Assembly: GCA_045537295.1 (NCBI GenBank)
Contig: JAZSPG010000014.1
Location: forward strand, 1-44,133
Direction: 5' to 3'
Source of the DNA: Scatosoma sp045537295
GTDB lineage: Bacteria > Bacillota > Clostridia > Christensenellales > Borkfalkiaceae
DNA length: 44,133 nt
In this document: piece after piece, positions 1 to 8,114 of the stretch
Position numbering within the stretch: the stretch's first letter is position 1
How the letters are laid out: each line of letters opens with the position of its first letter
The notes under the pieces: generated by a model
The model's database searches: none
Seen by the model: only the letters and a program-made list of their open reading frames with translations
Told to the model about the DNA's origin: nothing
Made by a program: the position numbers and the translations under genes

Positions 1-204
1 GTAACGATAGAGGACGGCTGTTGGCTTGCCTCGGGCGTTACCGTTTGCGGTGGCGTAACTATCGGCAGGGAAAGCGTTATCGGCGCGGGGAGCGTCGTAA
101 CGCGCGATATTCCCGCAGGCGTGCTTGCGGTAGGCAATCCCTGTAAAGTCGTTCGTAAGCTCACGCCAGAGGATAGCGTGTATAAAAAGAAAGAACTGTT
201 TTAA
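1..204 (+). CDS. Sugar O-acetyltransferase (maltose/galactoside type), C-terminal part
   Basis: This is the 3' end of a gene that begins before the window; 67 codons are visible and end in TAA. The fragment carries left-handed beta-helix hexapeptide repeats (for example VTIGRESVIGAGSVVTRDIP) followed by GNPCKVVRKL, the usual C-terminal signature of the LacA/Maa family. Enzymes of that family move an acetyl group from acetyl-CoA to a sugar hydroxyl in the cytoplasm. The true substrate cannot be told from this part. A strong terminator follows directly, so it is the last gene of its transcript. Confidence 0.85.
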   Translation, partial: VTIEDGCWLASGVTVCGGVTIGRESVIGAGSVVTRDIPAGVLAVGNPCKVVRKLTPEDSVYKKKELF

Positions 205-207
205 TAA

Positions 208-243
208 AAAACCCTTTGAAACGCTTTGGTTTCAAAGGGTTTT
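208..243 (+). terminator. Intrinsic terminator after acetyltransferase
   Basis: A perfect 15-bp stem (208-222 with 229-243) closes a 6-nt loop, GCTTTG. The 3' arm ends in TTTT. It lies 4 bp past the stop codon. Confidence 0.85.
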
Positions 244-361
244 ATCTATTTATCTCTAAAAAACGGCGGGGATTTCGATTAGTAAAACGAATACAAAAGA
301 GGGTTTTCTCTAATTTTTTTGATTATTTTTGAAAAACTTGTAAAAAACGGGGTGTTTGCGG

Positions 362-390
362 TTGCTTTATTTTTCAAAACATTGTACAAT
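362..390 (+). promoter_or_regulatory. Sigma-A-type promoter for aspC
   Basis: TTGCTT (362-367), 17 bp, then TACAAT (385-390). It lies 35 bp upstream of the aminotransferase start. Confidence 0.7.
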
Positions 391-425
391 ATATAACGAA
401 AAAAAGATTAACGGAGAAAATACCT

Positions 426-1625
426 ATGAAAAACAGAATTGCAAAGAGAATGTCCACCCTTTCCCCGTCGCTCACCTTAGCGATTTCGGCGAAGGCGAAA
501 GCAATGAAGTCCGCAGGCGAAAGCGTCGTGTCTTTCGGTGTGGGCGAACCTGATTTTAACACGCCCGAACATATTATCAATTCGGCAAAATCCGCTTTGG
601 ATAACGGTTTTACAAAATACACGCCCTCGGCTGGTTTGTTGCCCTTGCGTAAGGCGATTTGCGAAAAGTTCCAAAAGGATAACGGCTTAACCTACGAACC
701 CTCGCAAATTATCGTTTCTAACGGAGCGAAACATTCCATTTTCAACGCTTGCTACGCGGTGTTGGAGGAAGGGGACGAGGTAATTATCCCCGCACCGTAC
801 TGGCTGACCTATCCCGAAGTGGTAAAGGTATGCGGAGCGACGCCCGTATATATCGATTGCAAAAAGGAAAACAAGTTCAAGTTTTCCGCGGAAGATTTGA
901 AGAAGGCGATTACGCCGAAAACGAAAATGCTTATTTTCAATTCCCCGTCCAACCCTACGGGTGCGGTATATAACGAGGAGGAAACGCGCGCGATAGCCAA
1001 GGTTTGCGAGGAGGCGGGTATTTTCGTGCTTGCCGACGAGATTTACGAAAAACTTTGCTATAACGGCGTTAAACCGTTCTCGATTGCAAAGTGTAGCGAG
1101 AAGATGCAGGATTTGACGATTACGATTAACGGTGTTTCCAAGACCTACGCTATGACGGGCTGGCGCGTTGGATATTTGGGCGCGCCCAAAGATATTGCAA
1201 AAGCAATCGATTCTTTCCAAAGTCACGCGACGAGCAACGCTTGTTCCATTTCGCAGTACGCGACGATAGAGGCGTTGCAATCCACCGACGAAGAAATTCA
1301 AGCAATGGTGGAAGTATTCGACAAACGCAGAGAAAAATTGCTTGCGCTTATCGACGGTATTGACGGCGTGCAGGCGATTAAGCCCGACGGTGCGTTTTAC
1401 GTGATGATGGTGGTAAGCGATTTGTACGGTAAGAGCTATAACGGTAAGGTGATTAGCAACTCTATCGAGTTCGCGGATACGCTTTTGGATGCGGAAAAGG
1501 TAGCGACCGTACCTGGCGTATCGTTCGGGGCGGACGATTGCGTTCGGCTTTCCTACGCGCTTAGCGAGGCGGATTTGGAAGAGGGATTAAAGCGTATTAA
1601 GAAATTCGTTTCTCAGTTGAAGTAA
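426..1625 (+). CDS. aspC: Aspartate aminotransferase (class I/II, PLP-dependent)
   Basis: A cytoplasmic fold-type I aminotransferase of 399 aa, the usual length for the Ib aspartate aminotransferases of Firmicutes. It interconverts aspartate plus 2-oxoglutarate with oxaloacetate plus glutamate. The N-terminal motif SFGVGEPDFNTP, the NSPSNPTG motif (about 172-179), ADEIYEKL (203-210) and the PLP lysine K239 in NGVSKTYAMTGWRVG are all present. An arginine in VRLSYA near the C-terminus fits the carboxylate-binding residue. The start is set by GGAG about 10 nt upstream and by a promoter at 362-390. The gene is monocistronic, with a terminator about 245 bp downstream. Related aminotransferases acting on other amino acids share these motifs, so the exact substrate is inferred. 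Confidence 0.92.
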   Translation: MKNRIAKRMSTLSPSLTLAISAKAKAMKSAGESVVSFGVGEPDFNTPEHIINSAKSALDNGFTKYTPSAGLLPLRKAICEKFQKDNGLTYEPSQIIVSNGAKHSIFNACYAVLEEGDEVIIPAPYWLTYPEVVKVCGATPVYIDCKKENKFKFSAEDLKKAITPKTKMLIFNSPSNPTGAVYNEEETRAIAKVCEEAGIFVLADEIYEKLCYNGVKPFSIAKCSEKMQDLTITINGVSKTYAMTGWRVGYLGAPKDIAKAIDSFQSHATSNACSISQYATIEALQSTDEEIQAMVEVFDKRREKLLALIDGIDGVQAIKPDGAFYVMMVVSDLYGKSYNGKVISNSIEFADTLLDAEKVATVPGVSFGADDCVRLSYALSEADLEEGLKRIKKFVSQLK

Positions 1626-1860
1626 GATAAGAATGAATTGCAAACCTATGGTTTTCGTGAATTGAAATAAATTTCGTGAATTGAACTTCGTTCGTGAATT
1701 GCAAAACTTGCGTTTTGCATTGTGGTAATAATTACAATAATGAAATGCGTTGCATTTCAATTCACGGCGTTAGCCAATTCATTGCGCATAAGCGAAAATT
1801 CACGCGCGTAAGCGCAATTCATTTCCAAAAACGTACGCAAAACCGAGAGTTGAAAAGAAA
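1626..1860. repeat. Hairpin-rich block built on GTGAATTG and its inverse
   Basis: A non-coding stretch. GTGAATTG occurs at 1657, 1676 and 1694 (ATGAATTG at 1633). The inverse CAATTCAC or CAATTCAT occurs at 1758, 1775 and 1815, and AATTCAC at 1797. Between the copies lie short palindromes such as GCAAAAC-TTGC-GTTTTGC (1701-1718) and TGAAATG-CGTTG-CATTTCA (about 1741-1759). The whole block is therefore an inverted array of small hairpins. The open frame across it is low-complexity and has no clear ribosome site, so I do not call a gene. Confidence 0.6.
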
Positions 1861-1870
1861 AATTCCACGA

Positions 1871-1897
1871 AAACGGGCGAAAATTCGCCCGTTTTTT
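1871..1897 (+). terminator. Intrinsic terminator downstream of aspC
   Basis: The stem AAACGGGCGA (1871-1880) pairs with TCGCCCGTTT (1885-1894) around a 4-nt loop, followed by a T run. Confidence 0.8.
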
Positions 1898-1948
1898 GAT
1901 TATTTGAAAAAAAGTTTGGTTTTTTACAAAAAATTTTTGTCAGAAGTC

Positions 1949-1977
1949 TTGAAATTATGTGAAAAATATGGTAGAAT
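1949..1977 (+). promoter_or_regulatory. Sigma-A-type promoter for the P-loop gene
   Basis: TTGAAA (1949-1954), 17 bp, TAGAAT (1972-1977). The leader it would start contains the hairpin at 1986-2002. Confidence 0.7.
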
Positions 1978-1985
1978 AGTATAAA

Positions 1986-2002
1986 CCCGAATACGATTCG
2001 GG
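1986..2002 (+). promoter_or_regulatory. Small hairpin in the 5' leader of the P-loop gene
   Basis: CCCGAAT-ACG-ATTCGGG forms a perfect 7-bp stem with a 3-nt loop at the expected 5' end of the transcript, 18 bp before the ribosome site GGAGG (2021-2025). A 5' stabilising stem is one possible role; this is inference. Confidence 0.4.
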
Positions 2003-2033
2003 AGAGTACGAAAATTCCGAGGAGGATTTATTT

Positions 2034-2441
2034 ATGATTAAAGTTATTTACGGCGCAAAAGGTACGGGTAAAACCAAGATGATGATTGACGCGGCGAACG
2101 AAGCCGTGAAAGAGGCGAAAGGCCATTTGATTTTCTTGACCGACAGTAAGCGCGGTATGTATGATTTGGAACGCGAAGTGCGTTTTATCGACACGAGCGA
2201 ATACGACATTGCGGGCGAGTCTGCGCTTTGCGGGTTCGTGAAAGGCGTTATCGCCGGTAACCACGATAACGAGTACATTTTTATCGACGGTGTAGTGCGT
2301 ATTGCAGGCAAACCCGTGCAGGAATTAGCTGGGTTCTTCTATATGCTCGATAAAGTAGCGAAAAACGACGATTTGGTAGTGACGGTTTCCGTTTCGGCGA
2401 CCAAAGAGGAATTGCCTGATTTCGTTGCGAAGTATCTTTAA
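2034..2441 (+). CDS. Small conserved P-loop ATP/GTP-binding protein
   Basis: A 135-aa protein that opens with beta strand MIKVIY and a Walker A loop GAKGTGKT (7-14). A hydrophobic strand ending in YIFIDGVVR (about 81-89) may supply the Walker B aspartate. I recognise this as a conserved clostridial family of single P-loop proteins, sometimes labelled only 'ATP-binding protein' or, misleadingly, PilT-like. Its function is unknown. GGAGG lies 8 nt before the ATG, and promoter and terminator lie close on each side, so it is a one-gene unit. There is no signal peptide or membrane segment, so it is cytoplasmic. The P-loop assignment is firm; any role is not. Confidence 0.8.
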   Translation: MIKVIYGAKGTGKTKMMIDAANEAVKEAKGHLIFLTDSKRGMYDLEREVRFIDTSEYDIAGESALCGFVKGVIAGNHDNEYIFIDGVVRIAGKPVQELAGFFYMLDKVAKNDDLVVTVSVSATKEELPDFVAKYL

Positions 2442-2501
2442 TAAGCTACCCGCGTAAGCCTCGAAGATAGGGGCAGAACGGCGTCTTTACAGAAAAAGAG
2501 G

Positions 2502-2536
2502 ATAGCCGAGCGGTATATTCCGTTCGGCTATTTTTG
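2502..2536 (+). terminator. Intrinsic terminator after the P-loop gene
   Basis: ATAGCCGAGCGG (2502-2513) pairs with CCGTTCGGCTAT (2520-2531), a 12-bp stem with one G-T pair, loop TATATT, then a run of T. Confidence 0.8.
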
Positions 2537-2690
2537 ATAATTTTATAAAAAACAGGGGGAAAGACGGGTTTGCGTTTTTTGAGAAAACGCGGACTGTCCG
2601 TTTTCGCGCGTTATATTTTTACGAGAAAATTTCAAGCGGGAAACGGCGAATATTTTTTATTTAGGCAATTAACGAAAGGTAGGTAATAAA

Positions 2691-4235
2691 ATGTATTTTA
2701 TCAGTACGAGAGGCGGTGAAAAGGTAACGGGCGCGCAAGCGATTGTGCAGGGCTTAGCGGGAAACGGCGGTTTGTTCGTGCCTGAAAAATTTCCCAAGGT
2801 TTCGGCGGAAGAAATGGAAAAACTGGCGCAAATGAATTATCCTGAACGCGCGTCGTTTATTTTGGGTAAGTATCTCGCCGACGATTTGGGCGCGGAATAT
2901 TTGAAAGAGAGCTGTGAAAAGGCGTACTCGACTTTCACGGGTAACGACCCCGCTCCCCTCGTCAAAGTCAACGGGAATTTGTTCGTTTTGGAACTCTTTC
3001 ACGGTCCGACCTGCGCGTTTAAGGATATGGCACTGACCGTTTTGCCCTATCTTTTGAAAAAGAGCTGTGAAGTAACGGGTATTAAAGAGGATATTTTAAT
3101 TTTGACCGCAACCAGCGGGGATACGGGTAAGGCGGCGTTGGAAGGTTTCCGCGACGTTGCGGGGACGAAAGTCGCGGTGTTCTATCCAGACGAGGGCGTA
3201 GCGAAAATGCAACGCTTGCAGATGTGCGTGCAAGAGGGGAATAACGTGTTCGTTTCGGCGGTACGCGGGAATTTCGACGACTGTCAGCGTGCGGTAAAGA
3301 GAATGTTCTCGTCCGAGGAATTTAACGCGAAACTCGCGGAAAAAGGCGTTCGGCTTTCGAGTGCGAACTCGATTAATTTCGGTAGACTTGCTCCGCAAAT
3401 CGCGTATTATTTCTCGTCGTACCTTGATTTATATACTTCGGGACAAATCGAAATGGGCGACAAAATCGATTTCGTCGTGCCGACGGGGAATTTTGGCGAT
3501 ATTTTGGCGGGCTGGTATGCAAAGCAAATGGGCTTGCCCGTAAGAAAACTCGTTTGTGCGTCCAACCGCAACAAAGTGCTTGCCGATTTCTTCGAAAAGG
3601 GCGTATACGACGTCAAACGTGCGTTCCACCGCACAATGTCGCCGTCTATGGATATTTTGGTATCGTCGAATTTGGAAAGACTGCTGTTTGAAATTAGCGG
3701 TAGAAACGCAAAGCTTACCGCCGAGCGTATGGCGAGCCTTGCCGAGAAAAAGGAATATTCGATTACCGCTAAGGAAAAGGCGATTTTGGACGAGGAGTTC
3801 TTCGCAGGATTTGCCAGCGAGGACGATATGATAGAGGCTATGTACGAAACTTTCGAGGATTTTGGGTACGCAATGGACACGCATACGGGCGTCGCGCTTG
3901 CGGTGTGCGAGAAGTACCAAGAAACCTTGGAAAAAGAGGACGACGAAATTATCGACAAAACGCCGATAATCGTGCTTTCGACGGCTAATCCGTATAAATT
4001 CCCGCAAGACGTGCTATATTCGCTCTCGGGTAACGACGTAAAGGACAGTTTCAAGGGGATTAAGCGTTTGAATTTGCTTACCGCTATGAAACCGCCGAAA
4101 TGCCTGTTGGATTTGCGTTACCGTTCTTTGCGGTTTAAGACGGTGGTGGATAATGACCTCAACAAAATGGCGACGGAAATTTTGAAGTTTGCGGACGGGG
4201 AAATCGTACCCGTACCTGCGGACTGGAAGAAATAA
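2691..4235 (+). CDS. thrC: Threonine synthase
   Basis: A PLP-dependent enzyme that turns O-phospho-L-homoserine into L-threonine and phosphate, the last step of threonine synthesis. The 514-aa length matches the longer ThrC subgroup with an N-terminal extension, as in yeast and E. coli. It begins with the family signature STRGG (5-9). The PLP lysine is K111 in FHGPTCAFKDMAL, and TATSGDTGKAAL and PTGNFGDILAG are the later cofactor loops. GAAAGGTAGG precedes the ATG. No homoserine dehydrogenase or kinase lies next to it, so it stands alone here. The 250-bp upstream gap shows no promoter I would defend. A hairpin follows the stop. Confidence 0.95.
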   Translation: MYFISTRGGEKVTGAQAIVQGLAGNGGLFVPEKFPKVSAEEMEKLAQMNYPERASFILGKYLADDLGAEYLKESCEKAYSTFTGNDPAPLVKVNGNLFVLELFHGPTCAFKDMALTVLPYLLKKSCEVTGIKEDILILTATSGDTGKAALEGFRDVAGTKVAVFYPDEGVAKMQRLQMCVQEGNNVFVSAVRGNFDDCQRAVKRMFSSEEFNAKLAEKGVRLSSANSINFGRLAPQIAYYFSSYLDLYTSGQIEMGDKIDFVVPTGNFGDILAGWYAKQMGLPVRKLVCASNRNKVLADFFEKGVYDVKRAFHRTMSPSMDILVSSNLERLLFEISGRNAKLTAERMASLAEKKEYSITAKEKAILDEEFFAGFASEDDMIEAMYETFEDFGYAMDTHTGVALAVCEKYQETLEKEDDEIIDKTPIIVLSTANPYKFPQDVLYSLSGNDVKDSFKGIKRLNLLTAMKPPKCLLDLRYRSLRFKTVVDNDLNKMATEILKFADGEIVPVPADWKK

Positions 4236-4245
4236 GTGTTTTTAA

Positions 4246-4280
4246 CCCTGCGTTTTCACACGAAAACGTAGGGAATTTTG
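4246..4280 (+). terminator. Terminator-like hairpin after thrC
   Basis: CCCTGCGTTTTC (4246-4257) pairs with GAAAACGTAGGG (4262-4273) with one G-T pair and a 4-nt loop. The T run that follows (AATTTTG) is short, so efficiency is uncertain. Confidence 0.6.
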
Positions 4281-4330
4281 TAAATTTTGTGAAATATTCG
4301 GTGTTTTCGGGCAAAACGCCGTTTTTGCGA

Positions 4331-4359
4331 TTGCAATTTATTTTTGGGTATGGTATAAT
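4331..4359 (+). promoter_or_regulatory. Sigma-A-type promoter for the DUF5685 operon
   Basis: TTGCAA (4331-4336), 17 bp, TATAAT (4354-4359); GAGAGGGA follows before the ATG at 4388. Confidence 0.75.
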
Positions 4360-4387
4360 GTAAGCGTTTGGAGAGGGAATAGTAGGT

Positions 4388-5278
4388 ATGTTTGGGTATA
4401 TTCGGACGGATACGCCGTATTTATATATAAAGGACGATATACTTTACAAGGCGACTTATTGCGGGCTTTGTAAGGGGATAGGCGAGGTTTGCGGGCATAC
4501 CGCGAGAATGGGGCTTTCTTACGATATTACCTTTTTGTCCGTCATTTTGCACAACATTGCGGAAATTGACTTAAAAATAGAAAAACAGCATTGTTTAACG
4601 CATTGTATCCGTTCGAGAATGATGGCGGAAACGGACGAGCTTACGAGAAAGCTCGGCGCGCTCAACACTGCTTTGGTGTATTATAAATATACCGACGATA
4701 TAGCCGACGGCGATAAGGGCAGGGGGAAACGCTTGTGGTTCAAAAAGGGGTTCAAAAGAGTTAAACGCGCATACCCTGACATTGAAAAAATCGTTCGGGA
4801 AAATTTGAAAAAACAGGAAGAGATAGAACGGTCGAACACGGACAGTGTGGATAGGGCGTCGGACGCGACGGCGAATATGTTAGCCGAGTTTTGCGATTAC
4901 GCCTTAGCGGATAAAGCTACGCGGTATACGCATAATTTATTCTATGCAGTAGGCAAATGGATTTATTTGATAGACGCCTTGGACGATTACGATAAGGATA
5001 TCAAAAAGGGCGCGTACAATCCGTTCGTTTTGGCGTATAAAGCGGAAAACAAGACCGCGTTGCTTACGAGCGAAAAAGGCGACGAGGTGCGGTACATTTT
5101 CAACGCGTTGTTTTTTGATATTCGGGAAAATTTATCGCAAATAAGTTTTCGGTTTAACCGCGATTTATCGGATAATATTTTGCTTAGGGGCTTACCTATG
5201 ATGACGAAAAAAGTGATGGAAGGTTGCGCCTGTCAAAAGAAAAAGGATAGAAAACAGCAGTTAGCGGATACTAAATAA
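4388..5278 (+). CDS. DUF5685 family protein
   Basis: A 296-aa protein matching the DUF5685 family found across Firmicutes and Actinobacteria. Recognisable features are the N-terminal MFGYIRTDTPYL, a YCGLCKGI cysteine pair (about 25-28), a GLSYDITFL segment, further cysteines in HCLTHC (about 69-74), and a C-terminal GCACQKK cluster. The central stretch, with KWIYLIDALDDYDKDIKKGAYNP, looks like an all-helical trans-prenyl-synthase-type fold with an aspartate-rich turn. That fold comparison is my inference and the function is unknown. It heads an operon whose next gene is a J-like protein, a pairing I know from other Clostridia. The cysteines suggest metal binding. Confidence 0.8.
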   Translation: MFGYIRTDTPYLYIKDDILYKATYCGLCKGIGEVCGHTARMGLSYDITFLSVILHNIAEIDLKIEKQHCLTHCIRSRMMAETDELTRKLGALNTALVYYKYTDDIADGDKGRGKRLWFKKGFKRVKRAYPDIEKIVRENLKKQEEIERSNTDSVDRASDATANMLAEFCDYALADKATRYTHNLFYAVGKWIYLIDALDDYDKDIKKGAYNPFVLAYKAENKTALLTSEKGDEVRYIFNALFFDIRENLSQISFRFNRDLSDNILLRGLPMMTKKVMEGCACQKKKDRKQQLADTK

Positions 5279-5322
5279 AAGAGAAAATAATCCGAGGTAA
5301 ATCGGAGGGAGATAATAAGGAA

Positions 5323-5952
5323 ATGTTAAAGGAATACTACGAAATTTTGGGTTTGACGGAGAGCGCGACGGACGAGGAAATTAAAGCGCGGTACAACGAA
5401 TTGAAAGCGAAATACGCCGAGGAGCGTTGGCAGGACGGCGAAGCGGGCAACGAGGCGGCGCGTATGCTCACCAAATTGGACACGGCGTACGCGGAAATTA
5501 CTTCCGCGCGCAAAGAGACGAAAACCAACACCGAAGGTCAGGATATTTACGAGGAAATCACCCGTTTAATCAAAGAGGACAATTTGGGTTTGGCGCAAGC
5601 GCGTTTGGACGATTGCAACGAGCGTAGCGCGGAATGGCACTATTTGCAAGCGGTGGTGTTCTATAAAAAGAACTGGACGAACGACAGCAAAAAACAGTTG
5701 GAAATCGCTATGCAAATGGACCCCGACAACGCGAAATACCGTAGTGCGTACGGCAAGATGAACGCGAAAAACGAGTACGAACAGCAATCCGCGCATCAAC
5801 AAACGCAAAACCCGTATTCGCGTGGTTACGGTTACGGTCCGATGGACAGCGGGGAACAAATGGGCGGAGGCGCGTGTTCGAACTGTATTTCCTGTTGCTA
5901 TACCTATCTTTGCGTAGACTGCTTGTTCAGTCTTTGTTGCGGTTGTAGATAA
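5323..5952 (+). CDS. J-domain-like protein without HPD, with TPR-like middle and Cys-rich tail
   Basis: A 209-aa protein. Residues 4-60 follow the DnaJ pattern (YYEILGLTESATDEEIKARY), but the loop between helices II and III reads YAEERWQDGEAGNEAAR, so the HPD tripeptide needed to stimulate Hsp70 ATPase is missing. Residues about 73-155 look like TPR repeats (AEWHYLQAVVFYKKNW, then a pattern ending in DPDNAKYR). A Gln/Gly/Tyr-rich linker leads to a tail holding nine cysteines in about 26 residues, including CISCC and CCGC. The tail could bind metal or be lipid-modified. It sits 44 bp after the DUF5685 gene with its own RBS (GGAGGGAG). The partner relationship is inferred from proximity. Confidence 0.8.
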   Translation: MLKEYYEILGLTESATDEEIKARYNELKAKYAEERWQDGEAGNEAARMLTKLDTAYAEITSARKETKTNTEGQDIYEEITRLIKEDNLGLAQARLDDCNERSAEWHYLQAVVFYKKNWTNDSKKQLEIAMQMDPDNAKYRSAYGKMNAKNEYEQQSAHQQTQNPYSRGYGYGPMDSGEQMGGGACSNCISCCYTYLCVDCLFSLCCGCR

Positions 5953-5960
5953 GGGAAAAG

Positions 5961-6485
5961 ATGAAAAAGCTTACCGCTTATGAAATTGCGTTATCGGCGC
6001 TTGCTTGCGCGATAGCCACTATATTTTTGACGGTGGGGGTATATACGGAAGTATTGCTCTTTACGGGGTATTTGTTTGCGTGTTTGGCGTTGATGTTACC
6101 GCTTAGCAAGCAAAGCTATTTGGGTTATACCTTAGCGTATTTGGCGACTTGTTTATTAACGCTCGTGTTTATATCCTTTCGGTTTTGGGATTTGTTGCCC
6201 TTTATTATGTTTTTCGGGTTGCATCCGCTCGTCAACGAACTGCAATTAAAAATTAAAATCAACCGTTGGGTTGCGTGCGCGATTAAGGCGGTTTGGTTTG
6301 ATTTGACAATGTACTTGACTTGGCGGTTTTTGTTTGGAATGACGACGGCGGTGGCGTTTGTGGACGAGTGGATTGTTCCGTTAATTTTAGTGTTTGGAAC
6401 GGCGTTTTTCGTTTTTTACGATTATTTGACTTACCGTTGTCGAGCTATCGTGAATACGACGGTGGCGAGGTTGAGAAAACGCTAA
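5961..6485 (+). CDS. Small integral membrane protein (unknown function)
   Basis: A 174-aa protein of about five hydrophobic segments (roughly 8-28, 30-48, 54-72, 78-92 and 128-152), starting MKKLTAYEIALSALACA and ending in a basic tail VARLRKR. The N-terminus resembles small ECF-transporter-like or biogenic membrane proteins, but I cannot place it in a named family. It starts 8 bp after the J-like gene and is the third gene of the same operon, so it may act with the DUF5685 and J-like proteins at the membrane. The start is supported by AAGGGAAAAG just upstream. Confidence 0.7.
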   Translation: MKKLTAYEIALSALACAIATIFLTVGVYTEVLLFTGYLFACLALMLPLSKQSYLGYTLAYLATCLLTLVFISFRFWDLLPFIMFFGLHPLVNELQLKIKINRWVACAIKAVWFDLTMYLTWRFLFGMTTAVAFVDEWIVPLILVFGTAFFVFYDYLTYRCRAIVNTTVARLRKR

Positions 6486-6533
6486 AAAAGATACGCTGGC
6501 GCGGTTTGGAAAAGCAAAAGGAGGCGTGGCGGT

Positions 6534-7964
6534 ATGATAGAAAAAAATCAAAGTATTTGCGCGGTCGTGGAATCGCTGGGTTCTGCGGGCGAGGGCGTTA
6601 TTAGGCACGAGGGGGTAACTTTTTTCGTGCCTGCTTGTTTAGTGGGCGAAAAGGTACGCTTTAAGGTGCTGAAAATTAAAAACAATATCGGTTACGGGAA
6701 GTTGGAAGAAGTGCTTACGCCTGCCGAAGAACGCGTTCGGGCGAAATGCCCCGTGTTTATGCGTTGCGGGGGTTGCGCTTTGCAACATATGGACTATTCC
6801 TATCAGCTCGCGTATAAGAGCGGGGTGGTGAAGGACACCCTCCGTAAAATCGCGGGGCTTGCCGTGGAAGTACCCGTTGCCGTGAAAAGCGATTTGCCGT
6901 ACGGGTACAGAAATAAATTACAGCTTCCTATCGGCGTGGATAAGGACGGGAATACGGTAATCGGATTTTACGCCGAGCGTTCGCACAGAATCGTACCCGT
7001 GTCCTCGTGCGCTATTCACCCCGACTGGGCGGAAAGCTTGATTGAAATCGTCAATCGGTACGCGTTGGAATGTGCGGTGAAGGGGTATGACGAGCAAACG
7101 CGCACGGGCGCGCTTCGGCATATCGTCGCGCGGGAAATCGGCGGTAGGTTTATTTTTACGCTGGTGAGCGCGAAACGCGAATTGCCGAATTTGGCGTATT
7201 TTATCGAGCTACTTGGCAGTCGGTTTTACGAGTTTACTTTGTATTTGAATTTTAACGACGAGGACACCAACGTCATTTTCGGCGAAGAATTTCAGCTTAT
7301 ACACGGTGCGGGCGTTTTCGAGGCGGAGGAACAGGGTATACGCTACGAGGCGGGACCCGTTACCTTTTTACAAGTCAACGAAGGAGTGCGGACAAAACTG
7401 TATACGGGCGCGTTAAAGACGGTGGCGCTCACGGGCGACGAGGTGGTAATCGACGCGTATTCGGGCGGGGGCTTGCTGACGGCAATGATAGCTAAAAGGG
7501 CTAAGCGCGTGTACGGGATTGAGCTGGAAAAAGAGGCGTCGGCGTGTGCGGACGCGTTGAAGAAGAAAAACGGCCTGAAAAATATGACGAATATTTGCGG
7601 GGCGGTGGAGGATAAATTGCCTGCGGTTTTGGAAAAAGAACGCGGTGAAAAATTGCGGTTAATTCTCGACCCGCCAAGAGCAGGTATTGCGCGTAGCGTG
7701 TTAAAAGCGTTGCTGGCGAGTAAAATTCCCGCGCTCACCTTGATTAGTTGCAACCCTGCAACCTTAGCGAGAGATTTGGGAATTTTGACGGGGAGCTTAA
7801 TAGAAAACGAAAAGGGCGAGCTTATAAAAAATCCCGCGTACTTAGACGCGGGCGGACAAGGGTTAGACGGGTATTATCAGATTGAAAAGATTCAGCCGTA
7901 TGATATGTTCCCTCAAACCAAACATATTGAAACGCTCGTTTGCCTTGTGCGCAAGGCAGACTAA
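6534..7964 (+). CDS. rlmD: 23S rRNA (uracil-C5)-methyltransferase, RlmD/RlmCD family
   Basis: A SAM-dependent RNA methyltransferase of the RumA/TrmA superfamily, 476 aa. An N-terminal TRAM domain (about 1-60) is followed by a 4Fe-4S motif CPVFMRCGGC (C72, C78, C81, with a fourth Cys in VSSCAIHP). The SAM-binding loop is IDAYSGGGLLT. DPPRAGI and the catalytic loop SCNPATLARD come next. The C-terminus YDMFPQTKHIETLV is typical. About 25 residues (LIENEKGELIKNPAYLD and on) are inserted between the catalytic loop and this end, which I associate with clostridial members. RBS AAAGGAGG decides the start. Whether it modifies U1939, U747 or both cannot be read from sequence. A duplicated C-terminal fragment lies downstream (8115-8171). 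Confidence 0.92.
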   Translation: MIEKNQSICAVVESLGSAGEGVIRHEGVTFFVPACLVGEKVRFKVLKIKNNIGYGKLEEVLTPAEERVRAKCPVFMRCGGCALQHMDYSYQLAYKSGVVKDTLRKIAGLAVEVPVAVKSDLPYGYRNKLQLPIGVDKDGNTVIGFYAERSHRIVPVSSCAIHPDWAESLIEIVNRYALECAVKGYDEQTRTGALRHIVAREIGGRFIFTLVSAKRELPNLAYFIELLGSRFYEFTLYLNFNDEDTNVIFGEEFQLIHGAGVFEAEEQGIRYEAGPVTFLQVNEGVRTKLYTGALKTVALTGDEVVIDAYSGGGLLTAMIAKRAKRVYGIELEKEASACADALKKKNGLKNMTNICGAVEDKLPAVLEKERGEKLRLILDPPRAGIARSVLKALLASKIPALTLISCNPATLARDLGILTGSLIENEKGELIKNPAYLDAGGQGLDGYYQIEKIQPYDMFPQTKHIETLVCLVRKAD

Positions 7965-8026
7965 AATATATGTTCCTGCGCGAGCGAGAGCTTGCTCGCG
8001 CGAGGGTAGGTGGAAATATATTTTAG
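7961..8026. repeat. Long palindromic (cruciform-forming) element at the rlmD stop
   Basis: Outer arms CTAAAATATATGTTCC (7961-7976) and GGAAATATATTTTAG (8012-8026) are inverted copies with one extra base. An inner stem GCGCGAGC (7978-7985) pairs with GCTCGCGC (7994-8001). The rlmD stop codon lies in the left arm. A second smaller hairpin (GTTCG...CGAAC) follows at about 8070-8094. It has no T run and is not a normal terminator. Confidence 0.65.
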
Positions 8027-8114
8027 AGTTTTACGGGTAAAACGGGAACGAGCGGTTCTAAGCGTTTGCGTTCGCCGTCGGCGCAAGACGAACATACATT
8101 TCGCGTAGCCGAGA

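Noticed and set aside
1694..1984. 96-codon open frame after aspC
   Set aside because: It runs across the hairpin array, the aspC terminator and the next promoter; no ribosome site and low-complexity composition.
2537..2690. T-box or riboswitch leader before thrC
   Set aside because: Some short inverted pieces (around 2572-2610) but no conserved T-box sequence, specifier loop or terminator/antiterminator pair that I can identify.
3407..4054. Long minus-strand open frame across thrC
   Set aside because: It is a mirror of the thrC codons: no ribosome site, Ser-rich shadow composition, and thrC is certain.
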